Source: Rutidosis leptorrhynchoides
Lineage: Eukaryota > Streptophyta > Magnoliopsida > Asterales > Asteraceae
NCBI RefSeq assembly: GCF_046630445.1
Contig: NC_092335.1
Coordinates: 626,727,501 to 626,791,500, forward strand
Length of the DNA: 64,000 bases
Reading direction: 5' to 3'
Position 1 is the first letter of the stretch; each line of letters begins with the position of its first letter. The notes beneath the pieces were generated by a model. It was given only the letters and a program-made list of their open reading frames with translations, was not told the DNA's origin and made no database searches. Shown here piece by piece: positions 38,041 to 52,778 of the stretch. Both the position numbers and the translations under genes were made by a program.

Positions 38041-38733
38041 TTACTTCAATAACTCCCTTTCGGACACAACTTCTGCCCTCTCACTCACACCCAAAACATT
38101 TAGTAAGAATAGGAAACGTGGTCTATCAAAGGCTTTAGTGAACAGGTCAGCATGTTGGGTCTGTGTACCTATCTGAAGGACATCTATTAAGCGCTTTTCA
38201 TAACAGTACCTAATGAAATGGTACTTGATCCCTATGTGTTTGGTCTTAGAATGATTGACATGATTATTAGTTACATCAATAGCGGCAGTATTATCAACAT
38301 AGATAGGAGTGTTAGAAATATGCAAACCGTAATCCCGCAGCTGTTGTTGGATCCAGACAACTTGAGATGTACAGCTTGCCGCAACAATATATTCAGCTTC
38401 ACGCGTGGATTGTGCAACAGCGGTCTGTTTCTTACACTGCCAACTCACAAGCCTGTTATCCAGAAACTGACAACCTCCAGAGGTAGATTTGAAATCTAAT
38501 TTGTATCCTCCATAGTCGGAGTCACTGTATGCTGTCAACTCGAATCCATCCTTCTGTGGATACCATAAGCCCAAACTCGGATTCCCCTTGAGATACCGCA
38601 TGATCTTCTTTGCTGCGAGCATATGATTAACATTTGGTTGTGCTTGATAACGGGCGCACAAGCATGTTGTGAACATGATATCAGGACAAGATGCTGTAAG
38701 GTACATCACGGAACCAATAATAGCCCTGTAAAG
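38041..38733 (-). pseudogene. pol: Copia RNase H domain
   Basis: Open to a stop at 38041. It carries the Copia RNase H signatures: YRAIIGSVMYL and ARYQ at the N side, the acidic residues in AYSDSDYGG, STREAEY and YVDNTAA, and KTKHIGIKYHFIR near the end. It degrades template RNA during reverse transcription. The N-terminal side ends at the Gypsy insertion (duplication TAAAG, 38729-38733) and continues in the RT part at 52774. Confidence 0.92.
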
Positions 38734-38939
38734 TGTGATGACCCGGGAATTTCCAATCAAATTTAAACTTTAATCTTTATATATGTTTCAGATACGATAA
38801 GCAAAATCTGTAATGTTGAATCTCAAAAACTTTGAACTGTGTTCATATAATCGTTTACCTTTTGACCTATGCCCGAAGATTCACGAACAGCTGTATGTAA
38901 TTAAAAATGTTAAATAATAATAACTTAGTAATATTATAA

Positions 38940-38941
<2 letters not shown>

Positions 38942-39014
<73 letters not shown>
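38942..39014. repeat. (AT)n tract, 5' LTR
   Basis: About 36 AT units. The same place in the sister 3' LTR (49506-49523) has only about nine. Confidence 0.9.
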
Positions 39015-39017
<3 letters not shown>

Positions 39018-40338
39018 ATGAAACTATATGTGTATGATTCTTATCAATAATTACTATTATATTGTAATATATAAAAACGTATGAATATTAAATATTTAAT
39101 ATATAATATCATATAAAAATTTATGATTAAATGTAATTACTAGTTAAACATATAACATTAATATTATTACTTCCATTACTATTAATAATGTCAATATGAA
39201 TATTAAAATTAGTGTTGGTCATATTAGTATTTTCAATAGATAATATAAGAAAATTGATACATATAAATTGTTATGATATTATTGTTATCATTAATAATAT
39301 GATTATTATATTATAATGAGTAATAAAAGTTTGATTGAGATTATTATTATTATTATTTACTCATTATACTTATTATTAGTATTATTTTATTATTACTATT
39401 ATATTATTATGATATTTATTAAAAGAATAATCATAATCTATAAATATAACTATATATATCTAAATAAAATAGAGATACAAATAAAGATATAAATACAGAT
39501 ATTTATATATAATTTCAGATATACAAAATTGTAACGACCCGGGAATTTCCGACCAAATTTAAACCTTAAACTCTATATGTTTCCGACACGATAAGCAAAA
39601 TCTGTAATATTGAGTCTAGAAAGTTTGAAATCTATATTCAGGTAACCAATTACCCTTCGACCATTCTTGACGATTCACGAACAACTATTTGTAAAATAAA
39701 TACATATATAATTAAATGTATATATATTTATATATAATAATACTAGTAAATATATATTATATTTATTTGTTTAAAAAGATATAATTAATATAATTATTTA
39801 CTTAATTTTTTTTTAAAGATTAGTTATATATATAGAAAGAGTATATATTAAAGATAAATGATTTTGAGCTTAATTGGTAAACGTCGGTAACACTCGGTTG
39901 ATGTTTTGTTAGTTTTAATATAGATATTGTACATGTTCAGGAAGAATTGAAATAAAAGTTTGAGTGTAAATTGATTATGAAGATTCTAGTTTTGTTAAAA
40001 ATATTTTTACCCTTTTTAGTTTAAAAATTAGTACTCCGTACATATAAATTGGAACAGAAAATAAATAATTATTGAACCTTTTTGATCAGATTTCAAACAA
40101 TTAATGAGTGAAATAATTAAATATATTTAATCTAAAAGTTTGGGATTTTTAGGAACATTTTTTTTTACGACAACTGTATAGTAATGGACATGATAAAGCC
40201 ACACGGGATAAGATGTCGGTAGATTAAGACAAAATCTGTACCAATTAGTTAACTGTTATTCATGTGATTCATATTATTATTATTTAATATTATTATTATT
40301 GTTATTATATTCATAATAATATTACCTACATATATCTC

Positions 40339-40346
40339 TATAAATA
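40339..40346 (+). promoter_or_regulatory. Solo LTR TATA box
   Basis: TATAAATA ahead of a CA-rich, probably transcribed stretch. No palindrome array lies upstream, only ATT-rich sequence, in contrast to other LTRs here. Confidence 0.45.
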
Positions 40347-41675
40347 TAGTTATACTATGGGATGAAGAAGAAATCAACCCATCACTCTTTTACTTCCTAC
40401 TACCCTGCCTTCGGCCACCATGAGCCACCACCATCACACGCCACCATCTTCAACCTCACGAAAATCACCCGACAACCCCATAACCACGATGAATCACCCT
40501 ACAAACCGTCACCCGCTTCATCACCACTTCACTTTCACAACCATCTTCGATCTCTGTTTCATTATCATGAACACCTTTACACCCATCACCTTGTGTTCGA
40601 ACTATTTGCAACTACCACCGAACACACATTTATCAAAACCACCATCGATCACCTTCTCTTCTCGTTGTAAATATTCGAAGGTTCAAAAACACCCTAACCA
40701 TCGACTAAAAACACTATCCAGTTATCATTGCTACTGCTACAGCCTTTTTGCTGTTTCAGGCCGCCCAACACCACCACCTTTGCCTTTCCTTTTTTTTCTT
40801 CGTTCAACCATAAAACCCATTAATTTTTCTGTTTTGCTCAAACCAAAAACTCCACCATAAAAGCTGCTACACCCTTTGTTCTTGTTCCTGTTTACCTGCA
40901 AACAAATCAAATACTATTAAAGCCGCTGCTACGCTGATATATATATTTTTTTGTTTTGACCGGAAACCTCCTAAACCCACCACCACAGTACCATCGTTTT
41001 TTTGTTTCTTTCTCTGCTCGAAAACAGTAGCTCAGCTACTGCTAATTGTTTCTATCTCACAGCCAATCACTTGCAAAACTGCTGTAGCTACGTAATTTAT
41101 TTTTGTTTGTCGAAGCACGTGGTGAATGATGATAAAGGAAGAAGAAGGTGAATAGTGCGAGAGTGTTACCAGATTGTTGATGCACGCCACTGTTTTTAGA
41201 CGATTAATAAAACCCTCACTCACACCCATCGATTTAATTTGTTGATGCTACTTCGTGGGTTCTTTTGTAAAAAAAAGAATCTAAATAAATAAATAAATAA
41301 ATATGATACCGAAAATAATGTTATGATCTTGGGTCATTTAATTTGATTTGGATCGGGTTTTAAGTGGACTAAAATAAGTTAACTATTGGGCCGTATTCCT
41401 GTTGAGATGTTGGGCCAAGAGCCCAATTGTGGTTGCCGTTGAGTTAATAAGATATTAATGATGATTTGATTTAGAAAAAAAAAAAAGAAGAAACAGAAAT
41501 GAGGTTAAATAAATAAGGTTATGCTTTAAATCAGAATAGAGGGAACGGAAGAGTGGTAAAAGGGATCATGTAACGAGCGGGAGGTCGCGAGTTCGAGCCC
41601 CGTCATGGACATTTCTTTTTAGAAAAGCTTTCAAAATGGTATATGCTTTTATATTTTCATTATAATTATTATTTT

Positions 41676-41685
41676 AATTATTATA

Positions 41686-41754
<69 letters not shown>

Positions 41755-41755
41755 T
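41676..41755. repeat. (TTA)n microsatellite in solo LTR
   Basis: About 24 ATT units directly following a tRNA-like B-box stretch (about 41581-41610). Confidence 0.9.
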
Positions 41756-43013
41756 TCACTAATATTAGTATTATTATAACTTCTATAATTATTAGTATTA
41801 TTATTTATGATATTAAGAGTATTATTATGTATAGTTACTAAAATCATTATCATAATTAAGATTAACAATAAATTAATATTTTTACATTTACTATCATTAA
41901 TATCATTATTATTAGTATAAGAATTACTAACATTATTAACTCATTAATTTTTTTTTTTTATTTTTTTTTTTTTACAAAAATGAATACATGAAACATATAT
42001 ATACTATTAATATAAGAGGGATATAACTAATAAATTTATATATATATATATTTGTTCAACTGCAATTATGTATATTAATAAATATACAAATGATATAGGT
42101 TCGTGAATCCGAGGCCAACCCTATATTTGTTCAATGTCGTTCTATGTATTTTTACTACAAAATACATTAGGTGAGTATATAGTCCCTTTTTGAACTTTAA
42201 ATATTTTTGGGATGAGAATACATGCGCTGTTTTTATAAATGATTTACGTTATGGACACAAGTGATCAAAAATCTACGTTGAGTTGTACCATGGCATATTC
42301 TTTATACTTGGTAGCTAATATTTACGTGAGGAGCGTAAACGCGAATCCTGTTGATAGATCTATCGGGCCTGACAACCCCAACCGGGCTGGACGACCATGC
42401 ATTAATTAACCGGTTGCACAGTACTTCATTTCGTTACTACACTTGGTACGGTGTAGGGTTTATTTAAGAATATGCTGCGATGATATATATATGTTGAGTA
42501 TGGTTACCAAGTGCTCAACGACTTTTCATACACGAGGAGTGTATTCTTTATAAACATGAAATCTTGTGGTCCATAGTTATAACGCTGCTAGCAACAAACC
42601 TATATATCTCACCAACTTTATGTTGACATTTTAAAGCATGTTATTCTCAGGTACGAATTAAGTCTTCCGCTGTGCATTAGCTCATATTAAGGACATTATT
42701 TGGGACCATTTAAGTCACGATTCAAGAACGTTGCATTCGAGTTATTGAAGATCATTAGAGACTATTATTAAGTATATGATAGATTAGGTCATATGGATAT
42801 TATTAAATGTTAGGCAAACATGTCAACTCTTGATGTAATGATAGATTGCCTTTTAAGAATAAATGCAACGTTTGTAAAATGTATCATATAGAGGTCAAGT
42901 ACCTCGCGATGTTATCAACTGTTGTAATTCGTTTGTAATCAATATGGACATCGTCCGGATGATTAGTTTCGGATCCTTTCAAAAATGCTGTTATATATTT
43001 ATATATAATTATA

Positions 43014-43088
<75 letters not shown>
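43014..43088. repeat. (TA)n tract, 5' LTR
   Basis: Near-perfect TA run just right of the solo LTR. The sister LTR has its counterpart at about 49998-50100. Confidence 0.9.
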
Positions 43089-43095
<7 letters not shown>

Positions 43096-43368
43096 TATAT
43101 TCTGTAAGTATACACATTTTGTTTCAAGTAATTGTCAACTGTAGATAATTATCAATTATGTCCCTAAAAATCTGTAAAAAGCGGATTCCATTCAGATATA
43201 TCCAAAAATCTGTTGTGAGTCCTAATCGATTTTACTTATTTAATTATTTATTATATTTTTTTTTCTTCTTACACTGATTAAATTTGTCTACCAGTGGGAT
43301 ATATAATTTACGAATTATTCGATAAATTAGATTCACACATTCAGTCTTGTTATTATCTTATCAATTTT

Positions 43369-43679
43369 CACCAACGAGCTTCTAGCTCAGTGGTACCCGA
43401 TGCCTTTGATCCCTGGGCCCACAGTGGGGGAAGCTTTAGCACAAGGAAGGCGCAAGTTCGATTCTCAGTCTGGGCGCTCCGCATGGAATTATTTCTCCTC
43501 CGGGAGGAATTTGTGAAATGTTTTCGGGGGTCTAGCTAGCTGGGGTAAAAATTGCTCTTGCCGCCACTGTGGGTACTGGGAGGAGGTACTTTTCCGGCAC
43601 AGGTCTCTTTCGGGGTGGGATTGGTGGGTGCTACGGCACACAGGGTTAGCGTGTCCCTGCCATATATACACGTTTTAGC
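43369..43679 (+). mobile_element. SINE inside 5' LTR
   Basis: About 310 bases present here and absent from the sister LTR (around 50380). It has an A box (TAGCTCAGTGG, 43383-43393), a B box (AAGTTCGATTC, about 43454-43464) and a GC-rich body ending near TATATACACGTTTTAG. A and B boxes are about 70 bases apart, longer than in a tRNA. About 30 bases of the original LTR seem to have been lost, and the target duplication is not clean. Confidence 0.75.
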
Positions 43680-44270
43680 ACAAATTGAAATTTTCCAAGA
43701 AAAACACAAGTAACCCGTCGGTTACTCTGTCTTGGTTCAAACAATCAAAATCACGATTTCATATTTTTTTTAAAAATCCATTAATACAGTTTTGTTAGGA
43801 ATTAGTCACTTAAACTAACTGTAAATTTATAGTTTCCAATTCTTTCTATCGATCTTGAATTTTGGAGTCAAAGTTCTCAAATCAAAAGTCAACATTTTTG
43901 TTCTTGCCAAAATTCCAACTCGTTTTGATATCATCTGTTAAATTAATGATTGTGAAAGTTTTTATGAAACATTTGCAAACTATTTTATGTTTTACTCATG
44001 GTCTAAAACGTTCTCGGTTGCAAAATCAATAAAAAAAATTTAAAGGCCCGTCGCTACAGCAGCCAGACTCTTCAATTTTTTTTTTTATTTGAACGATGTA
44101 CCAATACCAGGTAGTTGAAGACTTAAGTTAAACCTTTTTATTTGATTGATGATTTGTTAATTAGTGTACTGGTCGACTGGTTTAATCAAAGGAAGAAGAA
44201 GAAGAAGAAGTTAGAATGGATAAATCATACGGTTTATAATAATTAGAATAGTAGCTAAATCAGAAAACGG

Positions 44271-44342
44271 ACAATAGCCCAACTGGTCAGAGTGTTTGAT
44301 AGTTTTCACAAGGTCGGGGGTTCGAGCCTCCTATGAGGCAGA
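44271..44342 (+). repeat. tRNA-like A/B-box block in 5' LTR
   Basis: TAGCCCAACTGG (44275-44286) and GGTTCGAGCC (44319-44328) have pol III A- and B-box sequence and normal spacing. The outer arms do not pair as in a tRNA. It is followed by a (TTA)n tract, and the same block is in the 3' LTR (51000-51068). Confidence 0.5.
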
Positions 44343-44393
44343 ATTCTTTTTGGAAGCCCTTTTCCTAAGGTAGTCTTTATTTCAGGTTTTGAT

Positions 44394-44452
44394 ATTATTA
44401 TTATTATTATTATTATTATATTATTATAATTATTATTATTATTGTTATTACT
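44394..44452. repeat. (TTA)n tract, 5' LTR
   Basis: Short, interrupted TTA tract; the sister tract at 51123-51235 is about twice as long. Confidence 0.85.
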
Positions 44453-44810
44453 AATAATATTATTATCAATATAGGTATTAATATTAAATAATATGATTAT
44501 TAATATATTCTTTATTAATCTCAAATACTATCACTTTTAAGCAAATAAATATTTTTTTTTTACATAAAATATATTAATTATATATACTACACTTATATTA
44601 AAACTCCACATCACTATATATATAAATAAAACCTACTAAAATTACTTATATAAACACTTACAAACAACAAATTATCAATTTTTAAATATAATATCAAACA
44701 AGTACGTATGTCAATATATTAATATAACAATAAAAAAAATATAAACCATTTGAATAAACATACAAATTAAAGATATATAATATTAATATAAAAATAATGT
44801 AATTAATAAA

Positions 44811-44815
<5 letters not shown>

Positions 44816-44902
<87 letters not shown>
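44816..44902. repeat. (TA)n tract, 5' LTR
   Basis: About 43 TA units. The sister LTR has only about five at 51599-51609. Confidence 0.92.
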
Positions 44903-44906
<4 letters not shown>

Positions 44907-45061
44907 TTCGAATACGATTATATGTATTAATGATTATACAAATGATTTAGGTTCGTGAATCCGAGGCCAACCCTGCATTGTTCAGTTATTCAGTATAGTC
45001 ATATGTATTTTTACTACAAAATACATTAGGTGAGTTCATTTGAATCCCTTTTACTCTTTAC

Positions 45062-45290
45062 ATTTTTGGGACTGAGAATACATGCAAATGCTTTATTAAC
45101 TGTTTTACAATATTTATAAGCGTGAGTTTCATTACGCCCTTTTTAAATATTTTTGCAATATATATTTTTGGGCTGAGAATACATGCAAATACTTTATTAA
45201 CTGTTTTACAATATTTATATGCGTGAGTTTCATTTGCTCCATTTTTAATTGCTTTTGCAATATATATTTTTGGGACTGAGAATACATGCG
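45062..45290. repeat. Tandem repeat of about 115 bases, 5' LTR
   Basis: Two full and one partial copies of a unit starting TTTTTGGGACTGAGAATACA and ending before TGCAATATATA. The same array is in the 3' LTR at about 51769-52000. It creates repetitive minus-strand frames that are not genes. Confidence 0.8.
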
Positions 45291-46069
45291 CTGTTTTTAT
45301 AAATGATTTACAAAATAGACACAAGTAAGTGAAACTACATTCTATGGTTGAATTATCGAAATCGAATATGCCCCTTTTTATTAAGTCTGGTAATCTAAGA
45401 ATCTGGAAACCGATCTCCAAATTGACGCGAATCCTAAAGATAGATCTATCGGGCCCAACAAGCCCCATCCAAAGTACCGGATGTTTTAATACTTTGAAAT
45501 TTATATCATGTCCGAAGGAGGATCCCGAAATGATGGGGATATTCTTATATGCATCTTGTGAATGTCGGTTACTAGGTGTTCAATTCATATGAATGATATT
45601 TTTGTCTCTATGCATGGGACGTATGTTTATGAGAAATGGAAATATGAAATCTTGTGGTCTATTAAAATTATGAAATGATTATTTATGTTAAACTAATGAA
45701 CTCACCAACCTTTTGGTTGACACTTGAAAGCATGTTTATTCTCAGGTATGAAAGAAATCTTCCGCTGTGCATTTGCTCACTTTAAAGATATTACTTGGAG
45801 TCATTCATGACATATTTCAAAAGACGTTGCATTCGAGTCGTCGAGTTCATCAAGATTATTATTAAGATAATTATAATTAGATATATTATGAAATGGTATA
45901 CATGTCTGTCAACTTTAGATGTAATGAAAGATTATCTTTTCAAAACGAATGCAATGTTTGTAAAATGTATCATATAGAGGTCAAGTACCTCGCGATGTAA
46001 TCAACTGTGGTGAATCGTTTATAATCGATATGGACTTCGTCCGGATAGATTAAGACGAGTCCTTTCAGT

Positions 46070-46081
46070 TGGTATCATAGC
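46070..46081 (+). promoter_or_regulatory. Primer binding site (tRNA-iMet)
   Basis: TGGTATCATAGC, 2 bases after the LTR end; one change from the perfect initiator-Met site. Confidence 0.85.
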
Positions 46082-46523
46082 GGTGGTCTTAGTGAACCGG
46101 GTCTACATTAGTGTGTCTAACTGATAAGTCGTTAGGATGCATTAGTGAGTCTGGACTTCGACCGTGTCTGCATGTCAAAAGTTTTGCTTATCATTTTTGT
46201 CAGAAATCATTTGCTTATCATCCTTAGTAAATTACCTGCTTATTATTCTTAGTCTAGACACATCTTATTGCATTGACTGCATGAATAATGTATAGACAAA
46301 ATTCATATCTTAGCGTATCTGCTAATTCATATCTTAGCGTATCTGCTAATTCATATCTTAGCGTATCTGTTATTGTTATCTTTGCCTGACAGCTTCCGTA
46401 GATTCCTCCGTAACTTATGGGATTTTAGTATTATATATGCATATGTAAGTTATGTATTGCAGGATACTAATCTACATCCTATAATCTATTTCTTATCGAA
46501 AATCCTTCATCTGATCGTACGAG
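46082..46523 (+). other. Leader of pol-less Gypsy element
   Basis: Untranslated leader. It includes a triple tandem repeat of a 24-base unit (AATTCATATCTTAGCGTATC...) at about 46301-46374. Confidence 0.7.
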
Positions 46524-47037
46524 ATGAATCCTTCAACTAGTTCGAGTCCCTCAAATTCTGACAGCTATTTCGATAGTTATCCCGACAGTTATTCTGAATG
46601 GATAGTCATCTAAGCTCCAGAAGCAACGTCACCAGAATGAATCAACCAATCATCCATCCCCAATTCATCTGATGGATTCGTAGTCGACTTAATCAATGTA
46701 GACGCGCAGAAGGCGATTCCTTCCACTAACCGAATTCACCTTTTGGCGAAGAACCTGAAGCACTTACCGGTGAACCTGTTCGTAACACCATTTTTACCCT
46801 CATCTCTCGAATATCTCGCCACGACTATATCATAACTCAGATTCTAAACCTTATTCATCCGTTCGTTCCGACCGACAATCATCCCAGAGTAATACAAGAA
46901 GTCAATGAACTTCGCGCTCTGGTAACTAATTTGGAGAATATGGTGCAAAACGTACCAGCTTTAGCAACATCACCAGCACCAACATCAATACCAATACCAC
47001 CAACAACTCAAGTTCACATCATACACCTCAACATTTA
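46524..47037 (+). pseudogene. Leader ORF remnant
   Basis: From ATG at 46524 the frame encodes a Ser/Tyr/Asp-rich start (MNPSTSSSPSNSDSYFDSYP), then a stop, and further degenerate coding sequence with stops and shifts. The end is Thr/Pro-rich around 46960-47030. It occupies the position of the acidic leader ORF of the Tekay element (17623), although I see no clear sequence similarity beyond the Ser-rich start. No domain recognised. Confidence 0.5.
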
Positions 47038-47292
47038 ATTATGTACCTCGAGCAAAATCATCAATCTGCGAATCGTTCTACATCATTTATCTTCGTTCGA
47101 CATGACGATTATGAAATCTTCAATGTTTTAGAGATTATATATTCTAATTCTAACGGTAAACCAAATGAGTTTAATATCATATTAACTCATTAAATCCATA
47201 ATTATATCTGAAGAAAATATATATGTATATATATTTTCATAAAGATTGTAATTAAAAATTCTTTTGTACAAACTGTTAATGATGAAAATATT

Positions 47293-47313
47293 TTAACGGG
47301 TAGGTAATACCCG
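47293..47313 (+). promoter_or_regulatory. Internal PPT copy in stem-loop
   Basis: TTAACGGGTAGGTA (47293-47306) equals the 3' PPT core of the same element (49285-49298). CGGGTA-GGTAA-TACCCG (47297-47313) can form a 6-bp stem with a 5-base loop, as at 15983-15999 in the Tekay element. Confidence 0.65.
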
Positions 47314-47439
47314 AGGAATATTTAAATTTCACATTAATAAGTTACATTGTACGTTCTTCGAATCTGTTTCAACAGTCATATATTATCCTACTTACATCCA
47401 CCGAAATACGTATCCGTTCACCAAAGAATAACTATTTTC

Positions 47440-49090
47440 ATTCAAATTCAAATTTCATATTAGGATTTTGACATATCAGAATCCAACAAGTGGCATAATG
47501 AAGAAAAAATGGACACAATAAAAATTGATTAGAAACACACTAATTAACAATATGAAATTTTGTTAAGAATCCACGCTAACAAAATCCTAGCTAACTGTTC
47601 CTAGCTAACTGTTAATTCCGTATTACATTTTATTTATCGCAATTTAATTATCGCAATTTATTTTATCGCAATTTAATTCTCGCAATTTTATTTATTGTTA
47701 TTTAATTTCTGTTATTTACTTTACGCACTTTATTTATCGTTATTTAATTTCTGTTATTTATTTTACGCACTTTAAATATCGGGACACGTATTCAAGGTTT
47801 TGACATATCATATCGACGCATCTATATATATTATTTGGAATCACCATAGACACTCTATATGCAGTAATGATCGAGTTCTCTATACAGGGTTGAGGTTGAT
47901 TCTACAATAATATATATAGTTTGAGTTGTGATCGAGTCTGAGACGTATACGTGTCACGATACGTATTAATTAATTCGAATATTATATATTAAACTATATA
48001 TATGAATTATTGGACTGTCAACTGTGGACTATCGACTGTAGATTAATAACATTAAACAATTAAAATAAATTAAAATATTGATTATAACATATGAAACTAA
48101 ACAATTCTTCAAGTTGCCACTTGATTTCATCTTAAACCTTAATTGTACCTTGACGATTCCAATCTGCATTCAAACTTTCATAATTCTTGAAAACACCTCA
48201 ATCGATAGGATGAATCAACCGCACTTCATTTATGGAAGGAAAGATTTATGCATATAGTTATGCACCTGAGAAACTCTCGACAACTGAGTAAAAGTTTAAC
48301 ACGTAGCCGCGTCAGATCCTTTGGCATTTATTAGCAAAAATAACTTTGCGATCCCTTTTCAAAGTAGGCAAATTTGTCACAGCTCCAGCAAGTCAACTTC
48401 GACTTTTCATTCGAAGTAGCCTTACTATAATCCTGATATATACAATTACCCTTTTGATACCGGAGAATTCTTTTATATTCCACCATATTACCAGCAGACG
48501 TACCAGCAACCTCGTTGCTTTTTGGCTTAAATCTCTCTGATAAATCATTATATTTATTCATTGAAACCCTATCATATACTCATCCGCATCTTGTAACGAG
48601 AACTGCCATAACAATTACCAGAAATCAGCAATCAGTACTTTGAAAACTCACAGCATATCTACATCAACAGTTATATGTATGACATTTATCTCTTAGAATT
48701 ATGATCTCTCGTTCTGAAATTCTGAAAAACACTCAGTCACAAATCAATACTCTGAATGTTGAAAAAGCTGAATGAAGCAACAGAAACCATAGATAACTGT
48801 AAACGACCTTAATCATCAAAAGTTTGATGATAAAGAATAGTATGTTGAAAAAGCTCAGAAAAGTTGGAACTGGAAAACGGATTGAGCTAACTCCGAAGGA
48901 GACCAAGGACAAATACAAGTACCATACCATATATTCAAAGAATCCAGGTAATTCTGGATCCATGAAACCTTCAAAGAATATCTGGCTCCGTACTCATGTT
49001 AAAATCTTGCGGAAAATCTTTCTCCATCAACCATCGAACTTAGAAATTCCAAAATATCATCATCAATATCTTCGATATTTCTGAGGATAT
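47440..49090 (-). pseudogene. Inverted gag-like module
   Basis: This stretch is homologous, in the opposite orientation, to about 62600-64000. On the minus strand 48331-48561 encodes a degenerate zinc-knuckle-like LTCWSCDKFAYFEKGSQSYFC preceded by a basic stretch, as at the end of a Gypsy gag. Lower-coordinate parts hold repeated TTTATCGCAATTTAAT-like units (47620-47780) and a block also present in the Tekay LTRs (8940-9215). It is antisense to the element that carries it. Confidence 0.55.
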
Positions 49091-49284
49091 TTTCATAAAT
49101 ATTCTCGTTCGAAATTATATACCTCTCTCGTGATAGTTTCATTCGTGCTCTTCGATTAATCGAATTATTTTATCTGTATTATTCTCAATGATGATAAAAC
49201 TCAATTTATCAACTCTTATTCGTCATGAAAACATTTTTATTGTTAGCCATGACCACCCCACTCAAATTTCAGGACGAAATTTCT

Positions 49285-49298
49285 TTAACGGGTAGGTA
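49285..49298 (+). promoter_or_regulatory. 3' polypurine tract
   Basis: TTAACGGGTAGGTA, 1 base before the 3' LTR start TGTGATGACCC, identical to the Tekay tract at 11218-11231. Confidence 0.8.
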
Positions 49299-49299
49299 C

Positions 49300-52773
<3,474 letters not shown>

Positions 52774-52778
52774 TAAAG

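Larger units (their letters stand above)
39530..42981 (+). mobile_element. Solo LTR with target duplication AAAAT
   Basis: 3452 bases from TGTAACGACCCGGGAATTTC to CGGATCCTTTCA, flanked by AAAAT at 39525-39529 and 42982-42986. The uninterrupted target is visible in the sister LTR near 49960-49970. It lacks primer site, internal region and second LTR, so it is the product of LTR-LTR recombination. It contains a TATA box at 40339, a CA-rich stretch (40360-40860), a (TTA)n tract and the late LTR blocks shared by the family. Confidence 0.93.
38734..46067 (+). repeat. 5' LTR with nested insertions
   Basis: Matches 49300-52773 apart from three things: the solo LTR (39530-42981 plus one duplication), the SINE (about 43369-43679), and large differences in microsatellite length. 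It ends CCTTTCA before the primer site. Confidence 0.9.

Noticed and set aside
40362-40860. Two overlapping His/Pro-rich ORFs in the solo LTR
   Set aside because: CA-rich leader-like sequence gives open frames by composition. No domain, and no sign of codon constraint can be judged from one copy.
44271-44342. Functional tRNA gene
   Set aside because: A and B boxes are present, but the acceptor and anticodon arms do not pair convincingly.
45058-45468. 136-codon minus-strand ORF repeated at 51764-52174
   Set aside because: It lies across the 115-base tandem repeat in both sister LTRs, antisense, and simply reflects LTR identity.
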